The position numbers were made by a program, and so were the translations under genes. A model generated the notes under the pieces. The model was given only the letters and a program-made list of their open reading frames with translations, had not been told where the DNA came from and searched no databases. Below are positions 41,535-50,207 of a stretch of DNA of 64,000 nt, one piece after another. Every line of letters starts with the position of its first letter. The stretch's first letter is position 1. Location of the stretch: assembly GCA_963792075.1 (NCBI GenBank), contig CAWBUW010000002.1:310001-374000 (forward strand), in the 5' to 3' direction. The stretch comes from CAWBUW01 sp963792075 (GTDB lineage: Bacteria; Chloroflexota; Anaerolineae; Anaerolineales; UBA4823).

Positions 41535-42950
41535 ATGGCAGTTTTACTGAAAAATGGAACGCTGATAACGGCTGATGCTACTTTCCGGGCTGATGTGCTC
41601 ATCGAAGGCGAGAAGATATCGGCTGTTGGAGAAAACTTGCAGCATCCTGAGGCAAAGGTCATCGATCTGAGCGGCAAGCTGGTCATGCCGGGCGGCGTCG
41701 ATCCGCACACTCACTTTGATTTACCCATGTTTGGCACCGTCTCCAGTGATGATCACTATACCGGGCATAAAGCGGCTGCATTTGGCGGAACGACCACGGT
41801 GATTGATTTCGTGCCCCAGGAACCTGGCCCGCTGCAAAAGAGTATCGCTGCCTGGCATGCCAGGGCAGATGGCAAAGCCGCAGTCGATTTTAGCTTCCAT
41901 ATGAACATTACGCATTGGGACGCGCACATTGCGTCTGAGCTGCCCGGCCTATTGCAGCAGGGGATCAGCTCGATAAAAGTTTTTACCGCTTATAATAGCC
42001 GGCTGCGCCTGGGCGATGGCGAGATTTTCATGGCGATGCGCATCGCTGCGGAACACGGTTTGCTGACCATGCTGCATGCTGAAAATGGGGATGTCATCGA
42101 TGTCTTGGTGGCAGAAGCCCTGGCCGCCGGACATACCACGCCAGAATGGCACGCCCGTACACGCCCGGCATGGGGCGCTGTGGAAGCAGCCCTGAGGGGC
42201 GCCGCGCTTGCCGCGCAGTCTGGGGCGACTCTTTATATTGTGCATATGAACGCCGGTGGGGAAGCGGACCAACTGGCTTACGTGCGCCAAAAGGGTCTGC
42301 CGGTGATGGGAGAAACCTGTCCTCAGTACTTGTTTTTCACCGAGGCTGCCTTGCGCCGCCCGGATGGGGCCAAATGGGTCTGTTCGCCGCCGGTGCGCTC
42401 CGCGGAAGATAACCACAGGTTATGGCAGGGTTTACACGATGGCACCATTCAGACCATCGGCACAGACCACTGCCCATTTTTCTTTGACGGTACGAAACCA
42501 CTTTTGTATGAAGGAAAACCAATCGCTATTGCAGGCAAAGAGTTGGGCCGGGAAGATTTTACCAAGATCCCGAATGGACTGCCAGGCGTAGGCGATAGGC
42601 TGCCGGTGATGTGGACTTATGGCGTTGGGGCGGGCAAGCTTACCCCGAACCAATTTGTTGCGCTGAACAGCACCAACCCGGCGAAAATCTTCGGATTATA
42701 CCCGCGTAAAGGATCGCTGTCACCCGGCGCGGATGCCGATATCGTCGTTTGGGATGCGGAACGGCGCTTGAAATATGGCCTTGCTCATGCGCAGCATCGG
42801 ACGGATTACAACCTGTATGAAGGCTGGGAGTTGTTAGGCTATCCGGAAAAAGTATTCCTGCGCGGCCATCTCATTGTCGAAGATGAAGGTTGGTTTGGAA
42901 GCGCCGGGATGGGCCAATACTTAACGCGTGGCTCAGGGGTGGTGATCTAA
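41535..42950 (+). CDS. Dihydropyrimidinase / D-hydantoinase
   Basis: A 471-aa amidohydrolase. The metal-binding pair is HTHFD (His58, His60), the carbamylated Lys148 is in SSIKVFTAY, further ligands are in LHAENGD and MNAGGEAD, and the Asp is in IGTDHCPFF. These match dihydropyrimidinase (hydantoinase), which opens cyclic ureides in pyrimidine breakdown. Phenylhydantoinase and allantoinase are less likely by motif. GAGG lies before the ATG, 12 bp after folK. Confidence 0.93.
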   Translation: MAVLLKNGTLITADATFRADVLIEGEKISAVGENLQHPEAKVIDLSGKLVMPGGVDPHTHFDLPMFGTVSSDDHYTGHKAAAFGGTTTVIDFVPQEPGPLQKSIAAWHARADGKAAVDFSFHMNITHWDAHIASELPGLLQQGISSIKVFTAYNSRLRLGDGEIFMAMRIAAEHGLLTMLHAENGDVIDVLVAEALAAGHTTPEWHARTRPAWGAVEAALRGAALAAQSGATLYIVHMNAGGEADQLAYVRQKGLPVMGETCPQYLFFTEAALRRPDGAKWVCSPPVRSAEDNHRLWQGLHDGTIQTIGTDHCPFFFDGTKPLLYEGKPIAIAGKELGREDFTKIPNGLPGVGDRLPVMWTYGVGAGKLTPNQFVALNSTNPAKIFGLYPRKGSLSPGADADIVVWDAERRLKYGLAHAQHRTDYNLYEGWELLGYPEKVFLRGHLIVEDEGWFGSAGMGQYLTRGSGVVI

Positions 42951-43011
42951 TGTATGCTTTGCATTTGCCTGGCCGGTCCGCGGTTTGTTATTTCCAGAGC
43001 CAGAATAGACG

Positions 43012-44616
43012 ATGTTATTAATCATCCCGATCCTTCTTCTGATAATATTCGCGCCGGCGGCGATGATGGTTGTTGGCTGGGTGCGAAGAGGAATTGCTTA
43101 CCAGTGGCTGATCGCGGCAAGCAGCCTGGTAGCGGTCTGGGGGTATATGCTGTTCCTGGGAAGCAGGCTGCCTCTGGAAGCGCAAATACCTACCTGGCAG
43201 CCATTGGCGCTTTTCCCCACCACCCCGGCTTTCCTTTTGGATCGTGTCTCCTGGCTTTTCTCGATCGGCGTGGTCACGCTGGCGTTGGCTGTCATCTTAA
43301 CTGCGGTGGCTCGCCTTACCGTGGGGAGTTGGCAGCCCTGGGCGGGTACTTTGGCCCTGTGCGGGCTCTCTTTATTGGCAGTAGCGGCCGGCAATCCACT
43401 GATGCTGCTGCTCGCGTGGGCCGCTTTCGACCTGGTGGATGTGTTGATTGTGCTCGTCCAGGTCAAGGAGAGCCTCGGCCGAGAACGAGCGGTTTTTTCC
43501 TTGACCGCGCGAATTTCCGGCATGGCTTTGTTGCTTTGGGCATTGGTCTTAGCGCGGGCCCAGGGAGATGCTTTGAACTTTCAATCCATCCCCGCGATTG
43601 TCAGCCCTTACCTCCTTCTGGCGGCAGGGCTGCGCCTGGGGGTCATCCCGCTGCAAGCGCCCTTGTTAGAATCACAAACTCTCCGGCGGGGACTGGGCAC
43701 AGCGCTTCGTCTTTTGCCGGCCGCTTCCAGCCTGATGCTGTTAGTGCGCGCCGCGAATGCAGGAATTCCACCTGCGCTCGCCGGGTTCTTTATTGTTCCC
43801 ACTGCCATAGCAGCCCTGTATAGCTCTTTATCCTGGCTGCTGTCGTCGGATACCCTGAGCGCACGACCATTTTGGATCCTGGGGATCGCTGCGTTTGCCG
43901 TTGCCTCTGCTGTGGAGGGGGATGCCCAGGCTGCCCAGGCCTGGGGTTTAGTTCTGCTCTTTGGCGGGAGTTATATCTTCTTACTCGCACCTGCCCACCG
44001 CCGGCTGCTCCCCCTGGGTATCCTGAGCCTCATTGGAGTTTCAGCCTTACCTTTTTCGCTGACCTGGGCCGGGTTGGGCATGTACGCAAACAGCAGCACG
44101 GGTATTGTGGGGTTAATCCGCTGGGCGGCATGTGTATTGTTCTTCCTATCACATACTTTCATATTGTTGGGTTATATCCGCCACTCCTTACGCGTACCAC
44201 TGGACCAAGCGCAGTTAGAACGTTGGGCATGGCTGGTCTATCCGCTTGGCCTGGGGCTGCCTGTGCTTGCTTCTCTGGGGCTGGGATGGATCAACCGTCC
44301 TGACCTGCGAGAATTACCTTGGATGTACTGGCTGTTGGGTTTCTTTACGTTGGCAGCCGCGGTTGGTCTGTGGGTGTGGAATGAGCGCGGCCCTTCTTCC
44401 CCACCGGTGCCGGCCTCGCTGCAGCGGGGGTCTGGTTGGAGCACAACCCTGTGGGCGAATTTACTCTCCCTGACATGGCTTTATCGTTTCGCATGGGTAA
44501 TTTACCAGGGTTTGGGGCGTGTTTTGGGCTTACTTACGCAGATACTTGAAGGAGATGGTGGTTTGATCTGGGCATTCGTTCTATTGGGGCTCTTATGGTC
44601 CTTATTCCACGGCTAA
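43012..44616 (+). CDS. Divergent complex-I/Mrp antiporter-like membrane protein
   Basis: A 534-aa multipass membrane protein (about 14 segments) distantly like NuoL/NuoM/NuoN or MrpA/D. Recognisable are WLFSIGVVTLALAVI, LLLAWAAFDLVDVLIVL and the segment around AAGLRLGVIPLQAPLLES. In true antiporter subunits these positions hold a key Glu (here Ala/Asp) and a Lys-x6-Pro-x-His pattern (here Arg and no His). Proton pumping may therefore be lost or altered. It is followed by two further membrane genes and by no other nuo genes. The function is inferred only. Confidence 0.7.
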   Translation: MLLIIPILLLIIFAPAAMMVVGWVRRGIAYQWLIAASSLVAVWGYMLFLGSRLPLEAQIPTWQPLALFPTTPAFLLDRVSWLFSIGVVTLALAVILTAVARLTVGSWQPWAGTLALCGLSLLAVAAGNPLMLLLAWAAFDLVDVLIVLVQVKESLGRERAVFSLTARISGMALLLWALVLARAQGDALNFQSIPAIVSPYLLLAAGLRLGVIPLQAPLLESQTLRRGLGTALRLLPAASSLMLLVRAANAGIPPALAGFFIVPTAIAALYSSLSWLLSSDTLSARPFWILGIAAFAVASAVEGDAQAAQAWGLVLLFGGSYIFLLAPAHRRLLPLGILSLIGVSALPFSLTWAGLGMYANSSTGIVGLIRWAACVLFFLSHTFILLGYIRHSLRVPLDQAQLERWAWLVYPLGLGLPVLASLGLGWINRPDLRELPWMYWLLGFFTLAAAVGLWVWNERGPSSPPVPASLQRGSGWSTTLWANLLSLTWLYRFAWVIYQGLGRVLGLLTQILEGDGGLIWAFVLLGLLWSLFHG

Positions 44617-44665
44617 ATATCTATCTGAAGGTCCTTGAGATCGGTCAAATACTGAGGTGTCCCAT

Positions 44666-45376
44666 ATGGATGACTTGACCCTGGCCTTTCCCGGACTGTC
44701 TCTGCCTGCTCTGGCGCTTCTGGCGCTTACCGGGTTGGTTCTGTTGCTCAGCCGGGATTGGCGCTGGCTGATCCTGACTCTGGCCTTTCCCGGACTGTCT
44801 CTGCCTGCTCTGGCGCTTCTGGCGCTTACCGGGTTGGTTCTGTTGCTCAGCCGGGATTGGCGCTGGCTGATCCTGACTCTGGCGTTGCAGTACGTGGGCG
44901 TATTTATGGTCGTGATGTTGGTATGGCCTATGGAAATTGCGGTGGTGAAGCTTGTGGCTGGCTGGATGTCTGGGGCGATCCTGGGCATGGCGATTTCAAG
45001 CGCGCCTGTGGCCTGGCAGCAGGAAGAACACTCTTCGCCTTCCAGCCGGGTGTTCCGACTGTTGGCAGCGGCGCTGGTGGGGCTGGCCGTGGGCTCGCTT
45101 TCTTCCCCCCTTCAAGCCTGGCTGCCAGGGGTAAGTGTTGGGATCATCCTGGCCAGCCTATCCTTGATCGGGCTGGGCCTGCTTCACCTGGGTCTGACTT
45201 CGCAGCCCTTGCGATCTGTCATTGGCTTGCTGACCGTACTGTCCGGGTTTGAAATCCTTTACGCGGCCGTGGAAAGCTCGACCCTGGTGGCAGGCTTGCT
45301 GGCAGGGGTTTCCATTGGCCTGGCGTTGGTAGGCGCTTATCTCCTTTTATCACCTGCCATGGAGCGGGAAATATGA
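44666..45376 (+). CDS. Membrane protein with a recent internal duplication
   Basis: About 236 aa with seven or so hydrophobic segments; family not recognised, possibly a NuoJ/MrpB-like small subunit given its neighbours. Residues about 4-36 and 37-69 are identical (LTLAFPGLSLPALALLALTG, then ...LSRDWRWLI), caused by a 99-bp tandem repeat. Without the extra copy the protein would have one fewer membrane segment. I prefer ATG 44666; GTG 44657 is possible. Its stop overlaps the next gene's ATG (ATGA at 45373). Confidence 0.7.
   Translation: MDDLTLAFPGLSLPALALLALTGLVLLLSRDWRWLILTLAFPGLSLPALALLALTGLVLLLSRDWRWLILTLALQYVGVFMVVMLVWPMEIAVVKLVAGWMSGAILGMAISSAPVAWQQEEHSSPSSRVFRLLAAALVGLAVGSLSSPLQAWLPGVSVGIILASLSLIGLGLLHLGLTSQPLRSVIGLLTVLSGFEILYAAVESSTLVAGLLAGVSIGLALVGAYLLLSPAMEREI
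44675..44872 (+). repeat. 99-bp in-frame tandem duplication
   Basis: Units 44675-44773 and 44774-44872 differ only at about two of the first six bases. A third copy's first bases (CTGACTCTGGC) follow at 44873. The shared CTGACTCTGGC-like boundary suggests slippage or unequal exchange at short homology. Confidence 0.95.
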
Positions 45377-46767
45377 GCGCCCCATTGTTGTGGATCTTTA
45401 TTCCCGGAGCGGCTGCCGGGTTGCTATTCGCCCTGCGGCGCTGGTATCGCGTGACCGTTATCAGCGGAACGCTCCTATGTCTCTTGCTGGCCGGGCTGGC
45501 GCAAATATTAACCATCGGTCAAACGACCGTTCTGGGTCCCTGGTCTTTCCGTATTATGGATACGATTTTCCTTCTTGGCCGGCAAATGGTCCTGACCGAA
45601 TTAGATCAACCCATGTTGGTGTTGGTGTACTTGATGGCAGCTTTTTGGTTCGGGGCATCCTATGTCGCCCGAGCCGGGCGGCAGTTTATTCCCCTGGGTT
45701 TAGGGATGGTAGCTGTGCTGACCGCAGCATTGGCAGTTGAACCATTCCTATACGCGGGATTGTTAATTGAACTGGCTGCGCTGCTGGGTGTACCGCTCTT
45801 ATCTGCACCTGGTTCCCCTATCCAAAGTGGCGTGCAGCGCTTCCTGACTTTTCAGACTTTAGGGATGCCTTTTTTCTTGTTTTCGGGATGGATGTTGGAA
45901 GGTGCAGAAACCAGTCCGGGCAGCCTGGCTATGGTGCTGCGTGCTTCTGGACTGCTCTTCTTCGGTTTTCTGATCTTGCTGTCTGTGTTTCCTTTCCACA
46001 CCTGGGTGCCAATGGTTGCCGGCCAATCAAGGCCGTATACCGCCGCGTTTGTGCTTGTGATTTTGCCCTGGATGGTGATCTTGTTTGGCCTCGGGCTTCT
46101 GAACCGGTACGCCTGGCTGCGTACCAATCCTGAGCTGCCCGCCTTGTTGCAGAACCTGGGGCTTATGGTTTGTGTTACCGCAGGGGTCTGGATGGCAATT
46201 GAGCGGGACATGGGGCGGATATTGGGGTATGCGGTGCTGGTCGAAACCGGTTTTTCAATCCTGGCTTTGGGCTTGCCGGGCGGCATGACCCTATTGGTGA
46301 CCATGATCTTACCGCGCATGTTGGCGCTTGGGCTTTGGGCTTTGGGCTTGACCTTGCTCAAGGACCGTTATGGTGATTTATACTATTCTACTGTCCAGGG
46401 AGCTGCTCGGAAACAGCCGGTTGTTTGTGCTGCCCTGCTGCTGGCTCAGTTTTCGATGGCAGGGTTTCCGTTACTGGCCGGTTTCCCGGTTCGGTTAGCG
46501 CTCTTGGAAGGCGCAGCAACCCAATCAACCTGGGTCGCTTTTTGGTCCCTCGCTGCGACTGTGGGTTTATTTGCCTCAGGCCTGCGCACCCTGGCAGTTT
46601 TGGTGATGGGGGATGAGGAATCGGACTGGAAATTCACTGAAACCTGGTCGGTCAACCTTTTCTTGGGGGTAGGGATCGCCGCCTTGATCCTCATCGGCAT
46701 CTTTCCAGAGTTCATCTTGCCCTCGCTGGGGAATGTATTGCATTCTTTTACCCATTTAGCCCCCTGA
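45373..46767 (+). CDS. NuoN/MrpD-like antiporter-family membrane protein
   Basis: A 464-aa multipass membrane protein. LLIELAALLGVPLL retains a Glu at the position of the conserved TM5 glutamate, and VFPFHTWVPMVAGQSRPYTAAF corresponds to the FPFHxWxPDA...P region, though DA is changed to VA. Segments such as LGYAVLVETGFSILALGL also fit the family. It is closer to a working antiporter subunit than the gene at 43012. Together with 43012 and 44666 it forms a three-gene cluster separate from any complete complex I in this window. Confidence 0.75.
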   Translation: MSAPLLWIFIPGAAAGLLFALRRWYRVTVISGTLLCLLLAGLAQILTIGQTTVLGPWSFRIMDTIFLLGRQMVLTELDQPMLVLVYLMAAFWFGASYVARAGRQFIPLGLGMVAVLTAALAVEPFLYAGLLIELAALLGVPLLSAPGSPIQSGVQRFLTFQTLGMPFFLFSGWMLEGAETSPGSLAMVLRASGLLFFGFLILLSVFPFHTWVPMVAGQSRPYTAAFVLVILPWMVILFGLGLLNRYAWLRTNPELPALLQNLGLMVCVTAGVWMAIERDMGRILGYAVLVETGFSILALGLPGGMTLLVTMILPRMLALGLWALGLTLLKDRYGDLYYSTVQGAARKQPVVCAALLLAQFSMAGFPLLAGFPVRLALLEGAATQSTWVAFWSLAATVGLFASGLRTLAVLVMGDEESDWKFTETWSVNLFLGVGIAALILIGIFPEFILPSLGNVLHSFTHLAP

Positions 46768-46782
46768 GAAAATAGGGGTTTG

Positions 46783-46825
46783 GGGGGTACGGCACGCTGC
46801 GCTTTGCGCAGCGTGCCGTACCCCC
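46783..46825. repeat. Perfect intergenic palindrome, 20-bp stem, TTT loop
   Basis: GGGGGTACGGCACGCTGCGC pairs perfectly around TTT. Its core matches the copies at 2047, 8097 and 29395. It is the first of three hairpins in the 291-bp gap before the coiled-coil gene. Confidence 0.9.
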
Positions 46826-46871
46826 AACCAGGGCGCCCTTACGGGCAGCGCAATCCCGTAAAATGGGAGCT

Positions 46872-46912
46872 GGGGGGTGAAATGTGGGGCAAAGCCCCAC
46901 ATTTCACCCCCC
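46872..46912. repeat. Perfect intergenic palindrome, 19-bp stem, AAA loop
   Basis: GGGGGGTGAAATGTGGGGC pairs perfectly around AAA, and GGGAGCTGG/CCAATTCCC extends the arms. It is the second of the three adjacent hairpins. Confidence 0.9.
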
Positions 46913-46994
46913 CAATTCCCCACCTGAGTGAGTTGCCCGCGGCATAGTGTATAATCACATTGAATTTTGTAATTATCCGAAGATTCGGGGGTTC

Positions 46995-47033
46995 GGAGTA
47001 ATTGGTACAGGCTTCGCCCGTACCAATTACTCC
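46995..47033. repeat. Intergenic palindrome, ~18-bp stem, TTC loop
   Basis: GGAGTAATTGGTACAGGC pairs with GCCCGTACCAATTACTCC around TTC, with one mismatch. The third of three hairpins, it ends about 12 bp before the Shine-Dalgarno of the next gene, so it lies in or near that mRNA leader. Confidence 0.85.
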
Positions 47034-47058
47034 CCCTAATAATGAAGGAGACCAGCGG

Positions 47059-48237
47059 ATGGACGTTGAACAACTCTTAAAGCGCATCCAGTGGATGGAA
47101 GATGAACGCCGAAAGGAAAAGGATGCCCTGGCTTTGCTGGAGAACCGCCTGGTGGGTATGGAAGGATCGGTTACTGGCTTGAGCCAGCAAATGAAAGAGA
47201 TGAGCGGTGAAATCACCCGGCTCTCGGCAGTAATCACGCGCATGGATCAGTACGATAATACTCTCCTGCAACAGCGCCTCGAAGCTAAGAAGCAGGTTGA
47301 AGAACTGGATAAGGAATTTAAAAAGCGAGACGAAGAAGTAGAGAAAGTTCGCCGCGTGGAGGTCAAGGGCCTGGAAACCACGATTGTTGAACTGCGTAAG
47401 GAATTAGAACCGATTGCGCGCCTGGAAAAAGGGATTCAGGTGCGCTTGGAGGAGGAATCTCGGCTGCGCCGCCTGATCGATGAGACTCGGGAGCGCATTG
47501 AGACTCTGAAACGGGACGAGGAGGAATATACACGCACTTTCCGGGTTTTGGAAGATGGGCGGCGGCAAGATGCGAAGCGGATCCTGGACCTTCAGGGAGA
47601 AGTGACCGCGCTGCGGAAACGGATGGATGATCAGCGCGGTCAAACAGAGGTTCTCAGCAACAACCAGCGCAAGCAAGAAACCCGCCTGAATGAGATGGCC
47701 CTGGTTGAAGCAGAACGGCGGGATGCGATATCCAACTTCCTGGATAAGCAAAATCTGACCCAGGTGGACCGTGACCGCATCTGGAAAGAATGGCTGACTC
47801 GGTTTGAAACGATCGAAAAACAGGCTTCAGAAGTGGAAGCCAAACTCTTGACCCTGGATGCTACGCAGCGAGAGGCAAAGCGCGCCCAGGTGACACTAGA
47901 TGAATTGGCTCAGCGTGTGGAGAGACGCATTAATGAAATTACTGAAATCCAGCGTCTTTCTGAAGACCGCTTCCGTCAGGAATGGGTCACCTTTAAGGCC
48001 GATGACCAAAAACGCTGGACGAACTATACATTGACACAAGAAGAACAGCGCGGCGAGGTGCTCCGCCAGTTCGAGAAATTGAACGATCGTACCACAGGAC
48101 TGGAAGATGACTTACAGGAACAACAGGATTTGGTGCAGCAGGTAAACGAACAGACCGAGAAACAACTGCAAACTTTACTGGCAATGGTGCATGATTGGGT
48201 TGCGGTTTACGAACGCACCTTACACAGCTCACGATAG
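47059..48237 (+). CDS. Long coiled-coil protein, unknown function
   Basis: A 392-aa soluble protein that is almost entirely predicted coiled coil, by its charged heptads (EQLLKRIQWMEDERRKEKDA, LRKELEPIARLEKGIQVRLE). There is no signal peptide, membrane segment or enzyme motif. It resembles generic SMC-like or structural rod proteins only in composition, and I do not assign a family. AAGGAG lies 8 nt before ATG 47059; the frame open to 47002 crosses a palindrome and is rejected. selB starts 18 bp downstream, so the two may be co-transcribed. Confidence 0.85.
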   Translation: MDVEQLLKRIQWMEDERRKEKDALALLENRLVGMEGSVTGLSQQMKEMSGEITRLSAVITRMDQYDNTLLQQRLEAKKQVEELDKEFKKRDEEVEKVRRVEVKGLETTIVELRKELEPIARLEKGIQVRLEEESRLRRLIDETRERIETLKRDEEEYTRTFRVLEDGRRQDAKRILDLQGEVTALRKRMDDQRGQTEVLSNNQRKQETRLNEMALVEAERRDAISNFLDKQNLTQVDRDRIWKEWLTRFETIEKQASEVEAKLLTLDATQREAKRAQVTLDELAQRVERRINEITEIQRLSEDRFRQEWVTFKADDQKRWTNYTLTQEEQRGEVLRQFEKLNDRTTGLEDDLQEQQDLVQQVNEQTEKQLQTLLAMVHDWVAVYERTLHSSR

Positions 48238-48255
48238 AAACTATGGATTCGGACA

Positions 48256-50187
48256 ATGCGTGTTATTGGCACTGCGGGTCACGTAGATCACGGTAAATCA
48301 ACTCTTGTCCAGGCGCTGACAGGTGTTCATCCGGACCGCTTGAAAGAGGAGCGGGAACGCGAGATGACGATTGACCTGGGGTTTGCCTGGTTAGTTCTGC
48401 CGAAGAGCGACCTCCTCCCCGCAGGCGAGGAGGTAGGGATCGTCGATGTCCCGGGGCACCGTGATTTTATCGAGAATATGCTCGCCGGGGTGGGTGGCAT
48501 TGACGCGGCGTTGTTTGTGATTGCCGCAGATGAAGGCGTGATGCCCCAAACGCGTGAACACCTGGCGATCCTGGATATTTTGCAGATCACGAGCGGGGTC
48601 ATCGCGCTGAACAAGGTGGATCTAATTGAAGACCCGGAGTGGCTGGACCTTGTAGAAGAGGATATCCGCAAAGCCCTGGCAGGTACAGTCCTGGCGGGAG
48701 CGCCGGTTGCGCGTGTTTCTGCGCGTACGGGGCAAGGAATTCCCGATCTGCTGCGTTTGCTGAGCGCTTGCCTGGCGGAAAAATCTCCCCGTCCGGACCT
48801 GGGGCGACCGCGCTTGCCGGTGGACCGGGTGTTTACCATGCCCGGCTTTGGCACGGTCGTTACGGGCACGCTGACGGATGGCGCCTTGCACGTTGGCGAC
48901 GAAGTCGAGCTGATGGGGGGCAGCCAGTCCGGGCTGCGCGGCCGGGTGAGAGGCCTCCAGACACATAAACATAAGGAAGAAGTGGCGCTGCCGGGCAGCA
49001 GGACCGCGGTGAACATTACTGGAATTGACCTGGCGCAAATCGAGCGGGGGAGTGTGGTGACCCACCCGGGCGACTACCGTGTGACGGGACGCCTGGACGT
49101 GCGTTTCCGCCTGTTAAGGGATTGCAGCCAGGCGCTGTCTCATAACGTTGAAGTCAAAATGTTCATTGGCGCAGCCGAACGCGTGGTACGCGTCCGCCTG
49201 TTAGGTGTGGAGGAATTGCTGCCAGGCGAGGAAACCTGGCTGCAATTAGAGTGCGAAGATCCAATCGTCGCCATCCGTGGGGATCATTATATTCTCCGCC
49301 GGCCTTCTCCCAGTGAGACTTTGGGAGGTGGGGTGGTGGTAGATCCACACCCGAAAGGTCGCCATAAACGTTTTTCGGCAGAAGTGCTGGCGCGACTGGA
49401 GAACTTGACCCAAGGTACGCCGGCTGAAGTGCTCCAGCAGGCGCTGTTTGCCCTGGGCGCGGCTGCGCTGCAAGATGTCGTGGCGCGTTCAAGCCTGGAG
49501 ACGACAGCCGCCACCGCCGCAGTGGATGAGTTATTGGCGGAGGGCCAATTATTGGTGGTGGATGGCGCTTCGGGGGATGGCAAGCGCCTGCCCAAAACGG
49601 CGCTGGTCACTTCGAAAGGGTATTGGGAGCAGTTGGTGGGCCGGGCTTTGAATGAAGTCAGCGAATACCATCGCCTCAACCCGCTGCGCAGGGGCATGCC
49701 ACGCGAGGAATTGAAGAGCCGCCTGCGCCTGCCGCCGCGCCTGTATTCGGCTCTTTTGAACCGGCTGGTCGGAGATGCCCTGCTGCAGGAGAGCGGCCCC
49801 TGGGTGCTGCAACCGGGTCATACCATCCGCTTTACCCAACCCCAGCAGCGCCTGGTAGACGGTTTGTTAGCCAGGTTCGCCGCCGCGCCATTTTCTCCGC
49901 CCACCATTAAAGATTGCCAGGCGGAAGTGGGGGAAGAGGTATATAATGCTCTCGTAGACCTCGGAGAACTCTATGCCATTCCTCCTGAGGTGGTTTTCCG
50001 GCAAAAAGATTTCGAGCAGATGCTGCAAGAGCTGCGCCAGATATTCGAAAAGCAAGCTACGGTCACGGCCGCGGAAATGCGCGATCATTTCAACACCAGC
50101 CGGCGTTATGTGCTGGCTTTTCTGGAGCATCTGGATGCATTAGGAATTACCGTAAGGCAGGGTGACGCTCGCCGTTTGCGGCGTTAG
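48256..50187 (+). CDS. selB: Selenocysteine-specific elongation factor SelB
   Basis: A 643-aa GTPase that delivers Sec-tRNA to UGA codons marked by a SECIS element. G1 GHVDHGKS is at 8-15, G3 is DVPGHRDF, and G4 is NKVD. EF-Tu-like domains II and III follow (MPGFGTVVTGTL), and the C-terminal ~270 residues form the winged-helix array that binds SECIS (for example LNPLRRGMPREELKSRL). The G domain and the C-terminal repeats distinguish it from EF-Tu. No selA, selC, selD or clear selenoprotein is in the window. The upstream gene is the coiled-coil protein. Confidence 0.95.
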   Translation: MRVIGTAGHVDHGKSTLVQALTGVHPDRLKEEREREMTIDLGFAWLVLPKSDLLPAGEEVGIVDVPGHRDFIENMLAGVGGIDAALFVIAADEGVMPQTREHLAILDILQITSGVIALNKVDLIEDPEWLDLVEEDIRKALAGTVLAGAPVARVSARTGQGIPDLLRLLSACLAEKSPRPDLGRPRLPVDRVFTMPGFGTVVTGTLTDGALHVGDEVELMGGSQSGLRGRVRGLQTHKHKEEVALPGSRTAVNITGIDLAQIERGSVVTHPGDYRVTGRLDVRFRLLRDCSQALSHNVEVKMFIGAAERVVRVRLLGVEELLPGEETWLQLECEDPIVAIRGDHYILRRPSPSETLGGGVVVDPHPKGRHKRFSAEVLARLENLTQGTPAEVLQQALFALGAAALQDVVARSSLETTAATAAVDELLAEGQLLVVDGASGDGKRLPKTALVTSKGYWEQLVGRALNEVSEYHRLNPLRRGMPREELKSRLRLPPRLYSALLNRLVGDALLQESGPWVLQPGHTIRFTQPQQRLVDGLLARFAAAPFSPPTIKDCQAEVGEEVYNALVDLGELYAIPPEVVFRQKDFEQMLQELRQIFEKQATVTAAEMRDHFNTSRRYVLAFLEHLDALGITVRQGDARRLRR

Positions 50188-50207
50188 GGCCGTGGGGAGG
50201 CAGAGAA

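Noticed and set aside
42954..43823. 289-codon frame overlapping the antiporter-like gene
   Set aside because: The alternative frame is membrane-like throughout with consistent hydrophobic segments; this one is Gly/Arg/Pro-rich shadow.
46841..46862. Small GGGCGCCC-type inverted repeat between palindromes
   Set aside because: Too short and interrupted to count as a separate element.
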